From MedAcidi-G1 sp002713545 (GTDB taxonomy: Bacteria > Actinomycetota > Acidimicrobiia > Acidimicrobiales > MedAcidi-G1), in contig CAXGYF010000003.1 in assembly GCA_964013895.1 (NCBI GenBank), positions 22,289-86,288 of the forward strand: 64,000 nt of DNA, written 5' to 3'. The notes below the pieces were generated by a model. That model searched no databases. It saw nothing but the letters and a program-made list of their open reading frames with translations, and had not been told where the DNA came from. The translations under genes and the position numbers were made by a program. Shown here piece by piece: positions 17,294 to 25,602 of the stretch (position 1 is the stretch's first letter; every line of letters begins with the position of its first letter).

Positions 17294-18736
17294 ATGAATT
17301 TTATGTTGAAGAAAATTGCGGCGCCTTTGCTTCTTTTTACTATTTCTATCTTCGCGTGGTTTAACGCAGCTTCATTAGACGGTCAAAGTGGAAAAGAGTT
17401 GTCGTTTCAAGTAGATGAAACTGATGCTTCATTAATAACACCTCTGTTGTCGGCGCGCAGATTGCCAGTTTTCCTGCAAGCTCCTATTGCTGACAATGAA
17501 CTACGGAACGAAGTCGAAAATCTTGTCGCTCAGCTTCCTGGACTTTCTTGTGTCAATTTGCTCGAAGATGGAAGAGTGATTTTTGAACAGCTTTCAAATG
17601 AGCCAGTCATCCCTGCGAGCACACAGAAGCTGCTTACCGCTATTGCCCTGTTGGAAAATTTTGGACCCGATCATAAGTTTTTGACCAAAGTTATTTCTGA
17701 GACTCAACCCGTTAATGGAGTATTGAAAGACGATTTGTGGATAGTCGGAGGAGGAGATCCTGTCTTGATGACTTCTAAATATGCTGAGAGATATAAAGAT
17801 CCTTTTCTTTATACGGATATTAAGGACCTTGGGTTAGAAATTGTTTCCTCGGGAATCAATCATGTTGAGGGGTCGGTAATAGGTGATGAGAGCCTCTTTG
17901 ATGACATGAGATTTGTTGATTCATGGCCAGAAAGATTTAGGCATACAGATCAAAAACAGTCTGGGCCCATAAGTGCTCTCTCTTTGAATGCAGGTTTTGT
18001 TCGTTGGGACCCAGTTAAAGAGTCGAACGGATTCAACACCCCTGCGGAAGAACCAGCGGAATACACAGCAGGGGTATTGAAAGAAATTTTAGAAGAGAAT
18101 GGAATTACTGTAAACGGTGAGACTACGGCGGGTTTAGCACCGGAGACCGCCTTTTTTGAGATAGCTACTGTTGAATCTCCAACCATGAAAGAAATCATTT
18201 CTAAAATGCTTCTTGGTAGTGATAACACTACGGCAGAGATATTACTAAAGGGACTCTCGGCAAGCTTTGAATCACCAGGAACTTCTAGAGGAGGCGCAGC
18301 GATTCTCTCTGACTCCTTGGAACTGTCTGGTTATGACATGGAAAGAGTCGAAGTTGTGGATGCGTCTGGTCTCGATTATGGGAATAAGGTGACGTGCAAA
18401 CTGCTAACACAATTATTGGATAGTGGTTCATATGCGACTGACCTGAAAGAAAGTTTGCCAGTCACTGGCACAAGTGGGACTTTAAGAAAGCGTCTTCTGG
18501 ACACTCCAGCGGAAGGACGCGTAAGAGGTAAAACAGGATCGTTGAACGGTGTTGTAAGTCTTGCTGGGATAGTTGAGACTATTTCTGACAGAAGTTTAAG
18601 TTTTGCCTTTGTAACAAATTTTGATGGAGATAAAGGACGCATCAAACACCTGCATGATGAAATCCTTCTTGAAATGATTAAGTATCCACAAGGCCCCGCA
18701 ATAGACCTATTGGAACCGGTTGTTTCTGATGAGTGA
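17294..18736 (+). CDS. dacB: D-alanyl-D-alanine carboxypeptidase / endopeptidase (DacB, PBP4 type)
   Basis: Class C penicillin-binding protein that trims peptidoglycan peptides. An N-terminal hydrophobic segment (about 6-27) gives export. The three serine-peptidase motifs are present: S109-T-Q-K112 (SxxK), SDN in LLGSDNTTAEIL, and KTG in RGKTGSLNGV. Length 480 with an insert between the first two motifs fits the S13 family. The ATG start has GGCGGAAT just upstream. First gene of a unit continuing with the LON-domain protein. Confidence 0.93.
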   Translation: MNFMLKKIAAPLLLFTISIFAWFNAASLDGQSGKELSFQVDETDASLITPLLSARRLPVFLQAPIADNELRNEVENLVAQLPGLSCVNLLEDGRVIFEQLSNEPVIPASTQKLLTAIALLENFGPDHKFLTKVISETQPVNGVLKDDLWIVGGGDPVLMTSKYAERYKDPFLYTDIKDLGLEIVSSGINHVEGSVIGDESLFDDMRFVDSWPERFRHTDQKQSGPISALSLNAGFVRWDPVKESNGFNTPAEEPAEYTAGVLKEILEENGITVNGETTAGLAPETAFFEIATVESPTMKEIISKMLLGSDNTTAEILLKGLSASFESPGTSRGGAAILSDSLELSGYDMERVEVVDASGLDYGNKVTCKLLTQLLDSGSYATDLKESLPVTGTSGTLRKRLLDTPAEGRVRGKTGSLNGVVSLAGIVETISDRSLSFAFVTNFDGDKGRIKHLHDEILLEMIKYPQGPAIDLLEPVVSDE

Positions 18737-19349
18737 ACAAACAATTCCAATGTTTCCGCTCAACCTAGTTCTCTTTCCTGGTCAAATTTTACCTCTGCAT
18801 ATTTTTGAAGATCGCTACAGGATGATGGTCGAAGAGATAATAGATAAGGAGAGAGAGTTTGGCGTCGTTTTGATCGAACGGGGGAGTGAAGTCGGAGGAG
18901 GAGATACTCGTAAAAATATAGGTACTTTGGCTGAGATAATTGATTTTGAGAAATCAAATGATGGAAGATGGTTTCTTATCACACAAGGGACAAAGCGAAT
19001 TAAAGCCGCTAGATGGTTAGATGATTTTCCATATCCAAAAGCGGAAGTATCAGTTTTTGAGGAAGAGCAGAGTATTTTCGTCGATTTGAAGGAGTGGTTG
19101 GAAACCGTGACTCACATGAGAAGAGTCTTAGCTATTCTCGCCGAGCTGGGAGACGACGTTGCGCCAATCTCTACTGATATCTCCTCGGACCCATTATTGG
19201 GAGTGTTTCAGATGAGTTCTGTTCTTCCTATTACTTCATTTGACTCTCAGAAATTGTTGGAAATTAATTCTTTTGAAGAAAGATATGCGTTGTTAAAAAA
19301 AATGCTTGTGACTCTTGAAGAAACCGCAAATTCACGACTTTTTCAATAA
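18729..19349 (+). CDS. Stand-alone LON substrate-binding domain protein
   Basis: 206 residues related to the N-terminal domain of Lon protease, without the AAA+ ATPase or protease parts. The opening IPMFPLNLVLFPGQILPLHIFEDRYRMM (about 5-32) is diagnostic of the LON domain. Such proteins are common in bacteria; their role is poorly defined, perhaps substrate recognition. The ATG at 18729 is preferred to the TTG at 18720 because it gives the usual short N-terminus. It overlaps the dacB stop by 8 nt. Confidence 0.85.
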   Translation: MSEQTIPMFPLNLVLFPGQILPLHIFEDRYRMMVEEIIDKEREFGVVLIERGSEVGGGDTRKNIGTLAEIIDFEKSNDGRWFLITQGTKRIKAARWLDDFPYPKAEVSVFEEEQSIFVDLKEWLETVTHMRRVLAILAELGDDVAPISTDISSDPLLGVFQMSSVLPITSFDSQKLLEINSFEERYALLKKMLVTLEETANSRLFQ

Positions 19350-19373
19350 GAGGGTCTGGAGCGCTGCACAAGA

Positions 19374-19379
19374 TAGCGT
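19374..19379 (+). promoter_or_regulatory. -10 hexamer before the small membrane protein cluster
   Basis: TAGCGT followed by 6 nt and ATG at 19386; no Shine-Dalgarno sequence. Suggests the membrane cluster to trmI can be transcribed independently of dacB. Confidence 0.4.
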
Positions 19380-19385
19380 TGTCTT

Positions 19386-19685
19386 ATGAGTTCAAAAAAG
19401 AAATTAGAAAATCTGTTGGATGTATTCCGTAATTACATTCGTCAGGAAACTGTAGAACCGGTCAAGTCGCTTTTCGGCTCAGTTCTTTTTCTATTTGTCG
19501 GCTCGTTATTTGTTTCAATCGGATTTATTCTTGTTTCAATTGGAGTGGTGGGCTTTTTTCAAAGATTTGAGGCAATGGACTTATGGTTTTCGTGGGTTCC
19601 GTATTTATGTGGATCGTTATTTCTTTTAGTCGCAGTATTTCTCAGTATTAAATTTTTATTCCTGAAAAAAGGTAGCGATGTCTAA
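19386..19685 (+). CDS. Small two-helix membrane protein (holin-III-like/putative)
   Basis: 99 residues. An amphipathic N-terminal helix is followed by two long hydrophobic segments at about 30-56 and 67-92 separated by a short loop. The layout resembles the actinobacterial proteins labelled phage holin family, which are usually chromosomal and not phage genes. No phage context exists here. It overlaps the next gene by 8 nt. Confidence 0.6.
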   Translation: MSSKKKLENLLDVFRNYIRQETVEPVKSLFGSVLFLFVGSLFVSIGFILVSIGVVGFFQRFEAMDLWFSWVPYLCGSLFLLVAVFLSIKFLFLKKGSDV

Positions 19686-19884
19686 CAAAAAAGTTTCTGA
19701 AAAAGATCTTGAAGAAGTCGTTGAGGATTTTTTTGGAAAAACTCTTCCAATTCAATCCGAAACTTCATCTCTATTAGTCATTGGTATGACTGCTGTGGTG
19801 GCAGCCGTAATTTTTGGAGTGTTCACTGCTGGAAAACGTTCGGGCAAGCTACTGTCTACTGTTGTTGAAATTAAGAGGTCATGA
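19678..19884 (+). CDS. Small single-helix membrane protein
   Basis: 68 residues: a charged, acidic N-terminus (KVSEKDLEEVVEDFFGK), one hydrophobic helix at about 31-52 and a basic tail. Family unknown. Overlaps both neighbours (8 nt before, ATGA after), so it is translated with them. Confidence 0.55.
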   Translation: MSNKKVSEKDLEEVVEDFFGKTLPIQSETSSLLVIGMTAVVAAVIFGVFTAGKRSGKLLSTVVEIKRS

Positions 19885-20108
19885 CATTGTCTTTCCGTAA
19901 ACTGCTTCTTAAGATCACATTCCGTTTCCTGACGAGAGGAAATAAACTCTTCGCTCCACTAGTTTTCTTTGGATGGATTATTTCTTTCTTGCGCTGGCTT
20001 TTGAGAAGAGAAAGAAAATCAAACAGCTTAATTGAAGATATCGGAGCAGGCGAAAATATTTCAATATCTCATCTTAAGCGACGCGACGATTCGGATCTCG
20101 ATGGATAG
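19881..20108 (+). CDS. Small membrane-associated protein, basic
   Basis: 75 residues with a basic N-terminus, one hydrophobic segment at about 24-41 and an Arg-rich stretch (RWLLRRERK) before an acidic tail. Family unknown. Starts inside the stop of the previous gene (ATGA) and ends 8 nt inside trmI. The three tiny overlapping membrane genes look like one functional set, possibly a small envelope complex. Confidence 0.5.
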   Translation: MTLSFRKLLLKITFRFLTRGNKLFAPLVFFGWIISFLRWLLRRERKSNSLIEDIGAGENISISHLKRRDDSDLDG

Positions 20109-20874
20109 GTCGTACCAGATTGGAGATCAGGTTTTACTCATAGACACCAAAAGGCGGCAGTATTTAATAACCCTCGAAGCGGGTGGTGAATTTCATACTC
20201 ATTCAGGTGTCGTCTTTCATGATCGACTAATAAATGCTCCGGACGGAACGTCGGTGCTGTCGAGCTCAAACTCGACGTACATGTCCTTTAGGCCTTCTAT
20301 GGCTGAATATATAAAAAAGATGCCAAGAGGCGCACAGGTTATATATCCCAAGGATATTGGGGCGATAATGATGATCGCAGACATTTTTCCAGAAGCAAAA
20401 GTTTTTGAAACGGGTGTGGGTTCCGGAGCGTTGTCAATGTCACTGTTGAGAAGCGGTGCAAATGTGTTTGGTTACGAAATTAGAGAAGATTTCGCGAATC
20501 GAGCTCAAGAGAATGTGAAAACTATGCTCGGAGAGAGCGCTTTAAAAAAATACAACGTGAAGATCAGAGACTCCTACCAGAATATTGAAGAGCAAGATTT
20601 TGATCGTGCAGTTCTTGATTTGCCGGAACCATGGCTAGTCGTGCCTCACTTGAAAGACGCTCTGTTAAGTGGCGGAATTGTTGTTGCGTATACCCCTTCG
20701 ATCAAACAAGCAATAAAGTTTCGTGAAGCAATAGCGAATAATGGTTTTTCACTTGCAGAAACTATCGAAGTTCTGCATCGTGGATGGCATGTTGACGGGG
20801 AAGCTGTCCGTCCAGACCATCGCATGGTTGCGCACACGGGTTTTATTAGTTCAGGGCGACTGCTTTACAAGTGA
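20101..20874 (+). CDS. trmI: tRNA (adenine-58-N1)-methyltransferase TrmI
   Basis: Methylates A58 in the T-loop of tRNAs. An N-terminal small beta domain (QIGDQVLLID near 5-14) is followed by a Rossmann methyltransferase. The SAM motif is VFETGVGSGALSMSLL at 101-116, and LDLPEPW near 172 matches the family's DxPxPW motif. The ATG at 20101 is chosen over the upstream TTG at 20032, which only adds unrelated sequence. In actinobacteria trmI commonly lies next to the proteasomal ATPase gene, as here. Confidence 0.92.
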   Translation: MDRSYQIGDQVLLIDTKRRQYLITLEAGGEFHTHSGVVFHDRLINAPDGTSVLSSSNSTYMSFRPSMAEYIKKMPRGAQVIYPKDIGAIMMIADIFPEAKVFETGVGSGALSMSLLRSGANVFGYEIREDFANRAQENVKTMLGESALKKYNVKIRDSYQNIEEQDFDRAVLDLPEPWLVVPHLKDALLSGGIVVAYTPSIKQAIKFREAIANNGFSLAETIEVLHRGWHVDGEAVRPDHRMVAHTGFISSGRLLYK

Positions 20875-21638
20875 AAATATCTTCTACAATTTTGCTTAAT
20901 TTTCTTTTTTTATTAGTCGTTTCATGTTCTTCTTCTGCAAAAGACGTATCAGGTGATTCCTCGATAGAAAATATCGAAGAATCCTCTTTGATCGATGAAT
21001 GTTTAGAAGATTGCTCTAATTCTGGATTCTCACTATTGGACGATGATACACCAGAGATGGAAGAGAGTAACTCGGTGTTTCAGATAAAGGGACTGGGATG
21101 TAATTCTTTGCAGTATGGAACGGGATTTTTTGTGGAAGAAAACATTGTAGTTACCAGCGCGCATGTGGTTGCAGGAGTTAATTCACCAGAAATTTTTTAT
21201 AACGGGATTGGATTTGATCTTGATTTTATTTCATTTGATCCAAATAGTGATTTAGCGATATTGAGAAGTGAAAACTTTTTACGGAAGCCTTTGAGGCTCG
21301 GCGAAGCTAAAAAAGGTGAGTCAGGGACAGTGGTGGCTTACGTCAAAGATGGAAAAAAAATAGTCAGTGAAATCAAAATTAGAGAAAAGATACTGGCTGT
21401 TGGTAAAGATATTTTTGGTCAACCAGGAGAATCAAGAGAAGCATTATCTCTTGAAGCGAAAATAGAATCGGGATTCTCAGGGGCCCCTGTCATTAATAGT
21501 GACTCAGAAGTGATTGGTGTTGTATTTTCACGTTCTAGGGGTGGAGAGTCAACTGCTTATGCTGTTCAGTCCTCTGAAGTAGAGAAAATATTGAAAGAAG
21601 AAGTTGATATAAGCAGCTCGACTAGTTGTATTCCTTGA
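20871..21638 (+). CDS. Trypsin-like serine protease, predicted lipoprotein
   Basis: 255 residues. A signal sequence ends in the lipobox LVVSC (C19), so the protein is probably lipid-anchored outside the membrane. A chymotrypsin-fold domain follows, with catalytic H98 (TSAHVV), D127 (NSDLAIL) and S203 (GFSGAPV). The serine motif has Ala where GxSGGP has the second Gly, common in HtrA-like enzymes. No PDZ domain. Translation is coupled to trmI by a GTGA overlap. Confidence 0.85.
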   Translation: MKISSTILLNFLFLLVVSCSSSAKDVSGDSSIENIEESSLIDECLEDCSNSGFSLLDDDTPEMEESNSVFQIKGLGCNSLQYGTGFFVEENIVVTSAHVVAGVNSPEIFYNGIGFDLDFISFDPNSDLAILRSENFLRKPLRLGEAKKGESGTVVAYVKDGKKIVSEIKIREKILAVGKDIFGQPGESREALSLEAKIESGFSGAPVINSDSEVIGVVFSRSRGGESTAYAVQSSEVEKILKEEVDISSSTSCIP

Positions 21639-21643
21639 ATTAA

Positions 21644-21874
21644 CTAGTCAACTTCTAGAAATATGCATTCTCCAGGACATTCTTCAGCAGATTCGATACA
21701 AGCTTCAACCTGATCGTCTGGAACGTTAGCTAAACCTTCTGGTCCTGCTCCGAAAACCTTATCTCCCTCTTTCACATAAGCGAGTCCATCGTCGAGAAGC
21801 ACGAAAACGTCTGGTGCGATTTCTTCACATAGCCCGTCTCCTGTGCAGAGATCTTGATCAATCCAAACTTTCAT
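21644..21874 (-). CDS. Small ferredoxin, probably 3Fe-4S
   Basis: 76-residue acidic ferredoxin. The first motif is C10-x5-C16 (DLCTGDGLCEEIAPDVF) and the last cysteine pair is in EECPGEC (C66, C70). The gap in the first motif, where a 4Fe-4S protein has CxxCxxC, matches 3Fe-4S ferredoxins such as those serving cytochrome P450s. A clear AGGAGG precedes the ATG. Divergent from the proteasomal ATPase; a ferredoxin gene at this place is familiar from other actinobacterial proteasome loci, though its link is unknown. Confidence 0.88.
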   Translation of the reverse strand: MKVWIDQDLCTGDGLCEEIAPDVFVLLDDGLAYVKEGDKVFGAGPEGLANVPDDQVEACIESAEECPGECIFLEVD

Positions 21875-21992
21875 TTGTGTATTCCTCCTAGGAAATAAGA
21901 TTTACCCTATGTAAATAGTAACAATTACGGAGTGAATTTTGCTGAATGTTATGCATAAATTTTAAAATGTATTATCGTGAATTACTTCACAC

Positions 21993-22008
21993 TATATTTT
22001 TTCAGGAG
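21993..22008 (+). promoter_or_regulatory. Promoter -10 and ribosome site of the proteasome island
   Basis: TATATT at 21993-21998 is a good -10 candidate, followed by CAGGAG at 22003-22008, 5 nt before the ATG of the ATPase gene. Unlike many heads of units here, this gene uses a normal Shine-Dalgarno sequence. Confidence 0.45.
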
Positions 22009-22013
22009 CTTAA

Positions 22014-23783
22014 ATGGCAGATTCAAACGATGCTTCAGACCAGTCATTTAATCCGGATGTTGAAAAAAACGTATCTGACTCGCTAAAGGACAGTGAGGCG
22101 ATGCTGGAAGAAGTTAAAGAATTACGGAAACACAGGTTAGAAAACGCCCAAAAAATCAACCAACTAAGAAAAGAAAATCGTGACATCCTTTCCTCTTTAG
22201 AGCAAGAAAAAGCACGGAATGAGAAACTTGCTGACACCCTTGAGTCAGTCCGAGATCAGGTTCTTAGTTTGCGCGATGAAATAGAGAATCTTTCAAAACC
22301 GCCATCGGCCTACGGAACTATCGTGAAGATAAATGATGATGGAACTGTTGACGTTACGTCTTCAGGAAGAAAAATGCGAGTAAATGCTCTTCCATCAAAG
22401 ATGGAAAGTCTAAAAATAGGTGACGAAGTGATTCTTAATGAATCAATGGTTCTGGTCGACTCACGTGATCCTGAGAGCAGTGGTGAGATAGTAAGGGTAA
22501 AAGAAGTTCTTGATGGGGGCAATAGAGCTGTGGTCGTAGGAAGAACCGACGAAGAACGTGTGGTAGAGATGGCAATAGGGCTTCACGATTCTGGTCTAAG
22601 AAGCGGTGATTCGGTTCGTGTGGATGAAAGGTCCGGGATCTTGTTGGAGCGCCTACCTCGACCAGAAGTTGAAGATCTGGTTTTGGAGCAGATACCGAAT
22701 GAGACATATGAGGATGTGGGGGGCTTGGATCGTGAAATTGAAATGATCGTTGATGCTGTAGAACTTCCCTTTATGCATAAAGAACTCTTTTCTTTATATG
22801 AATTACCAGCCCCAAAAGGTATTTTGTTATACGGACCACCGGGATGCGGCAAAACCTTGATTGCTAAGGCGGTAGCAAATTCATTAGCTCTGAAAGTTGC
22901 CGAAGTAACAGGCGATCATGCGGCAAGAAGTTATTTCTTGAACATTAAAGGGCCTGAACTTCTTAACAAATATGTGGGTGAAACGGAAAGGCAGATAAGG
23001 CTTGTTTTTCAAAGAGCGCGAGAAAAATCTGAACAAGGGTGGCCGGTAATAGTTTTTTTCGATGAAATGGAATCGCTTTTCAGAACCCGAGGAACGGGAA
23101 TTAGTTCTGATATGGAATCAACTATCGTACCTCAGCTTTTGGCGGAGATAGATGGCGTGGAAACTTTGCAAAATGTGATTGTTATCGGAGCGTCGAACCG
23201 CGAAGATCTCATCGATCCTGCGATTCTCCGACCCGGTCGGCTTGATGTGAAAATAAAAATAAAGAGACCAGATGAAGTTGCTGCCGCACAGATATTTAGC
23301 AGATATCTAACAGTAGATTTGCCTGTGGATTCTGAGCTGATCGACTCTCTTGGTGGGGGAGATCAAGATAAAGCTCTTAAAGCAATGACGGATGAGGCTG
23401 TTGCAGCCATGTACAGCACTCAGGAAGCTAATCAATTTCTTGAAGTTACCTATCAAAACGGTGAAAAAGAAGTTTTGTACTTCAAAGATTTTGCATCGGG
23501 TGCAATGATCGAAAATATCGTCAGAAGAGCAAAGAAGCTAGCTATAAAACGAGATCTTGCCGGCGGTGTAAAAGGTTTACAGGTTGAAGATCTCCTTACG
23601 GCAGTAAGGCAAGAGTTTCGGGAACATGAAGATCTTCCAAACACCACAAATCCCGACGATTGGGCCAAAATATCTGGCAAGAAGGGTGAGCGAATTGTGT
23701 ACGTTAGAACTTTAGCTCCCGATACTCCCGAAGACAGTGGAGGGCGTTCTATCGAAGCTGTTACGACTGGGCAGTACCTGTAA
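22014..23783 (+). CDS. arc: Proteasome-associated AAA+ ATPase (ARC/Mpa)
   Basis: Unfolds pupylated proteins and feeds them into the 20S proteasome. The N-terminal coiled coil (about 26-95) binds Pup; two OB-type segments follow (about 97-215). The AAA+ module has Walker A GPPGCGKT at 274-281 and Walker B VIVFFDEMESLF, with an SRH region ending ILRPGRLD. The C-terminus ends GQYL, the motif that docks into the proteasome and opens its gate. Length 589 is typical. First gene of arc-dop-pup-prcB-prcA-pafA. Confidence 0.97.
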   Translation: MADSNDASDQSFNPDVEKNVSDSLKDSEAMLEEVKELRKHRLENAQKINQLRKENRDILSSLEQEKARNEKLADTLESVRDQVLSLRDEIENLSKPPSAYGTIVKINDDGTVDVTSSGRKMRVNALPSKMESLKIGDEVILNESMVLVDSRDPESSGEIVRVKEVLDGGNRAVVVGRTDEERVVEMAIGLHDSGLRSGDSVRVDERSGILLERLPRPEVEDLVLEQIPNETYEDVGGLDREIEMIVDAVELPFMHKELFSLYELPAPKGILLYGPPGCGKTLIAKAVANSLALKVAEVTGDHAARSYFLNIKGPELLNKYVGETERQIRLVFQRAREKSEQGWPVIVFFDEMESLFRTRGTGISSDMESTIVPQLLAEIDGVETLQNVIVIGASNREDLIDPAILRPGRLDVKIKIKRPDEVAAAQIFSRYLTVDLPVDSELIDSLGGGDQDKALKAMTDEAVAAMYSTQEANQFLEVTYQNGEKEVLYFKDFASGAMIENIVRRAKKLAIKRDLAGGVKGLQVEDLLTAVRQEFREHEDLPNTTNPDDWAKISGKKGERIVYVRTLAPDTPEDSGGRSIEAVTTGQYL

Positions 23784-23830
23784 CAATCGCCTGTTTTTTG
23801 ACTTAAGACAAGTTTTTTATTTTCTTGAGT

Positions 23831-23836
23831 TAAAGT
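23831..23836 (+). promoter_or_regulatory. -10 hexamer before dop
   Basis: TAAAGT followed by 6 nt and the GTG at 23843; supports the GTG start and a separate promoter inside the island. Confidence 0.4.
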
Positions 23837-23842
23837 CCGGTT

Positions 23843-25363
23843 GTGGCACTCCAAAGAATTTATGGGACTGAAACTGAATACGGAATAATTCATCGTGGGG
23901 TAAAAGACTCGAATCCCATAAGTGCTTCTTCCTTTTTGATCAACGCTTATTTAAGTAAAACAGCTGATCCGGGTATTGGTCCGAATTCACCCAGGGTGGG
24001 TTGGGATTTTATAGATGAAACTCCCGGGACAGACATTCGCGGTTTCTCCCCAATGGGGTCCTTGCCTCCTGAAATAGAGCCTAATTTGGTTAATGCGGTT
24101 CTTGCTAATGGTTCCCGATACTACGTTGATCACGCCCATCCTGAGCTAAGTACACCGGAGTGTTTGGATCCACTTTCTTTATTGCGATGGGATAGGGCGG
24201 GTGACGAAATTCTTATAAAGTCTATGTCTGCTGCGAATGAAGCATTGCCAGATGGTGAAGAGTTAATCATTTACAAAAATAACTCTGATGGTAAAGGAAA
24301 CAGTTATGGATGTCATGAGAATTATCTGATCAGTAGGGATACTCCTTTCGGGAGAATTGTTCAACATGCAACTACACATTTTGTAACAAGACAGATTTTC
24401 ACTGGCGCTGGAAAAGTTGGAAGTGAGGCAGTGGGTGAAAAGAGAATGGAAATACCCTTCCAGTTGACTCAAAGAGCAGATTTCTTTGAAGAAGAAGTGG
24501 GTTTAGAAACCACCCTGAAAAGACCGATTATCAATACAAGAGATGAGCCTCATGCTGACCCGCTTAAATACAGACGGCTTCATGTAATTGTTGGAGATGC
24601 AAATCTTTGCGAAGTGTCTACTTTTTTGAAATTGGGAACAACGGGACTTTTGATGGCAATGATAGAGGATGATTTTTTGGATAATCAATTAAAAATTGCA
24701 AATCCTGTTCATGCGCTTCAGCAGGTGTCGCGCGATATGTCATTGAAGACTCCGATTCTCATGGAAGGTGGTAAAACCGCTACGGCTTTATCCATCCAAT
24801 GGGAACTATTTGAACGTTCCAATAACTACCTAAATAAATTTGGCTCTGAAAATGTTGGTGGTGAAAGCGTGCTGAAAGTAATGGATTATTGGGAAAAGGT
24901 ATTGTCAGCTTTGTCCTCTAATCCTGAACAGTTATTCGGGTTTCTGGATTGGGTAACAAAGAAAAAAATTATTGATTCTTACGCAGACAGACATGATTTG
25001 AATGTAGATGATTACAAATTGGCGGCTCTAGATTTGCAATACCACGACCTCCGACCCGAAACGTCGCTTTTTTTGCGTGTGGCGACTGAAAAGATTGTTT
25101 CAACAGAAGAAGTTGAATTGGCCATTGAAAATCCCCCGGAGGGAACTAGAGCGTTTTTCAGGGGGAGATGCCTACAAAAATGGCCAGAGAATGTGTTGGT
25201 CGCTAATTGGGATTCGATAGTTTTTGACACCGGAGATCAAAATCTTCGTCGCGTTCCAATGATGGAACCTTTAAAAGGAACTTCTGAACATGTGGGAGAT
25301 CTGATTGATAGTTGCGAAACCGTAATAGAGTTAATTGAAAGTATTTCAGAAACGATTCAATAA
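23843..25363 (+). CDS. dop: Depupylase/Pup deamidase Dop
   Basis: Removes Pup from substrates and, where Pup ends in Gln, deamidates it. It is a glutamine-synthetase-like enzyme related to PafA. The ATP/Mg glutamates are in RIYGTETEYGI near the start. NPISASSFLINAYL, the insert with ETPGTDIRGFSP (the Dop loop, absent in PafA), NGSRYYVDHAHPELSTPEC with the catalytic aspartate, and NNSDGKGNSYGCHENY identify Dop. Length 506 is typical. Because Pup here already ends in Glu, Dop is expected to act only as depupylase. Confidence 0.96.
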   Translation: MALQRIYGTETEYGIIHRGVKDSNPISASSFLINAYLSKTADPGIGPNSPRVGWDFIDETPGTDIRGFSPMGSLPPEIEPNLVNAVLANGSRYYVDHAHPELSTPECLDPLSLLRWDRAGDEILIKSMSAANEALPDGEELIIYKNNSDGKGNSYGCHENYLISRDTPFGRIVQHATTHFVTRQIFTGAGKVGSEAVGEKRMEIPFQLTQRADFFEEEVGLETTLKRPIINTRDEPHADPLKYRRLHVIVGDANLCEVSTFLKLGTTGLLMAMIEDDFLDNQLKIANPVHALQQVSRDMSLKTPILMEGGKTATALSIQWELFERSNNYLNKFGSENVGGESVLKVMDYWEKVLSALSSNPEQLFGFLDWVTKKKIIDSYADRHDLNVDDYKLAALDLQYHDLRPETSLFLRVATEKIVSTEEVELAIENPPEGTRAFFRGRCLQKWPENVLVANWDSIVFDTGDQNLRRVPMMEPLKGTSEHVGDLIDSCETVIELIESISETIQ

Positions 25364-25377
25364 TTGAGGTCTTAAAA

Positions 25378-25572
25378 ATGGCTGAAAGTGAACAAAAAAA
25401 ACGTAAAACATCGGAAATTGATAAAAGTGAATCGGAGTTAATTGATCCGACTTCTACTCGCAGTGAAGAGCTTTCCTCTGAACTGGATGAGCTTCTTGAC
25501 GAGATAGATGAAGTGTTAGAAGAAAACGCAGAAGAATTTGTCAAGAATTATGTACAAAAAGGCGGGGAGTAG
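25378..25572 (+). CDS. pup: Prokaryotic ubiquitin-like protein Pup
   Basis: 64-residue intrinsically disordered tag joined to lysines of target proteins. It is Glu/Ser-rich, with the helical ATPase-binding region LSSELDELLDEIDEVLEEN (about 32-50) and the C-terminus VQKGGE. It ends in Glu and not Gln, so it is ready for ligation without deamidation. GAGGT lies just upstream of the ATG. Located between dop and prcB, the classic position. Confidence 0.97.
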   Translation: MAESEQKKRKTSEIDKSESELIDPTSTRSEELSSELDELLDEIDEVLEENAEEFVKNYVQKGGE

Positions 25573-25590
25573 GCAAGCTTATTCTGCTTG

Positions 25591-25596
25591 TAGAGT
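25591..25596 (+). promoter_or_regulatory. -10 hexamer before prcB
   Basis: TAGAGT, 6 nt, then GTG at 25603. No Shine-Dalgarno sequence. Would give the core proteasome genes their own leaderless mRNA. Confidence 0.4.
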
Positions 25597-25602
25597 CTTA
25601 TT

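Noticed and set aside
19386..19685. Prophage remnant because of the holin-like membrane protein
   Set aside because: No phage genes, attachment repeats or composition change nearby; the gene is embedded in a housekeeping unit.
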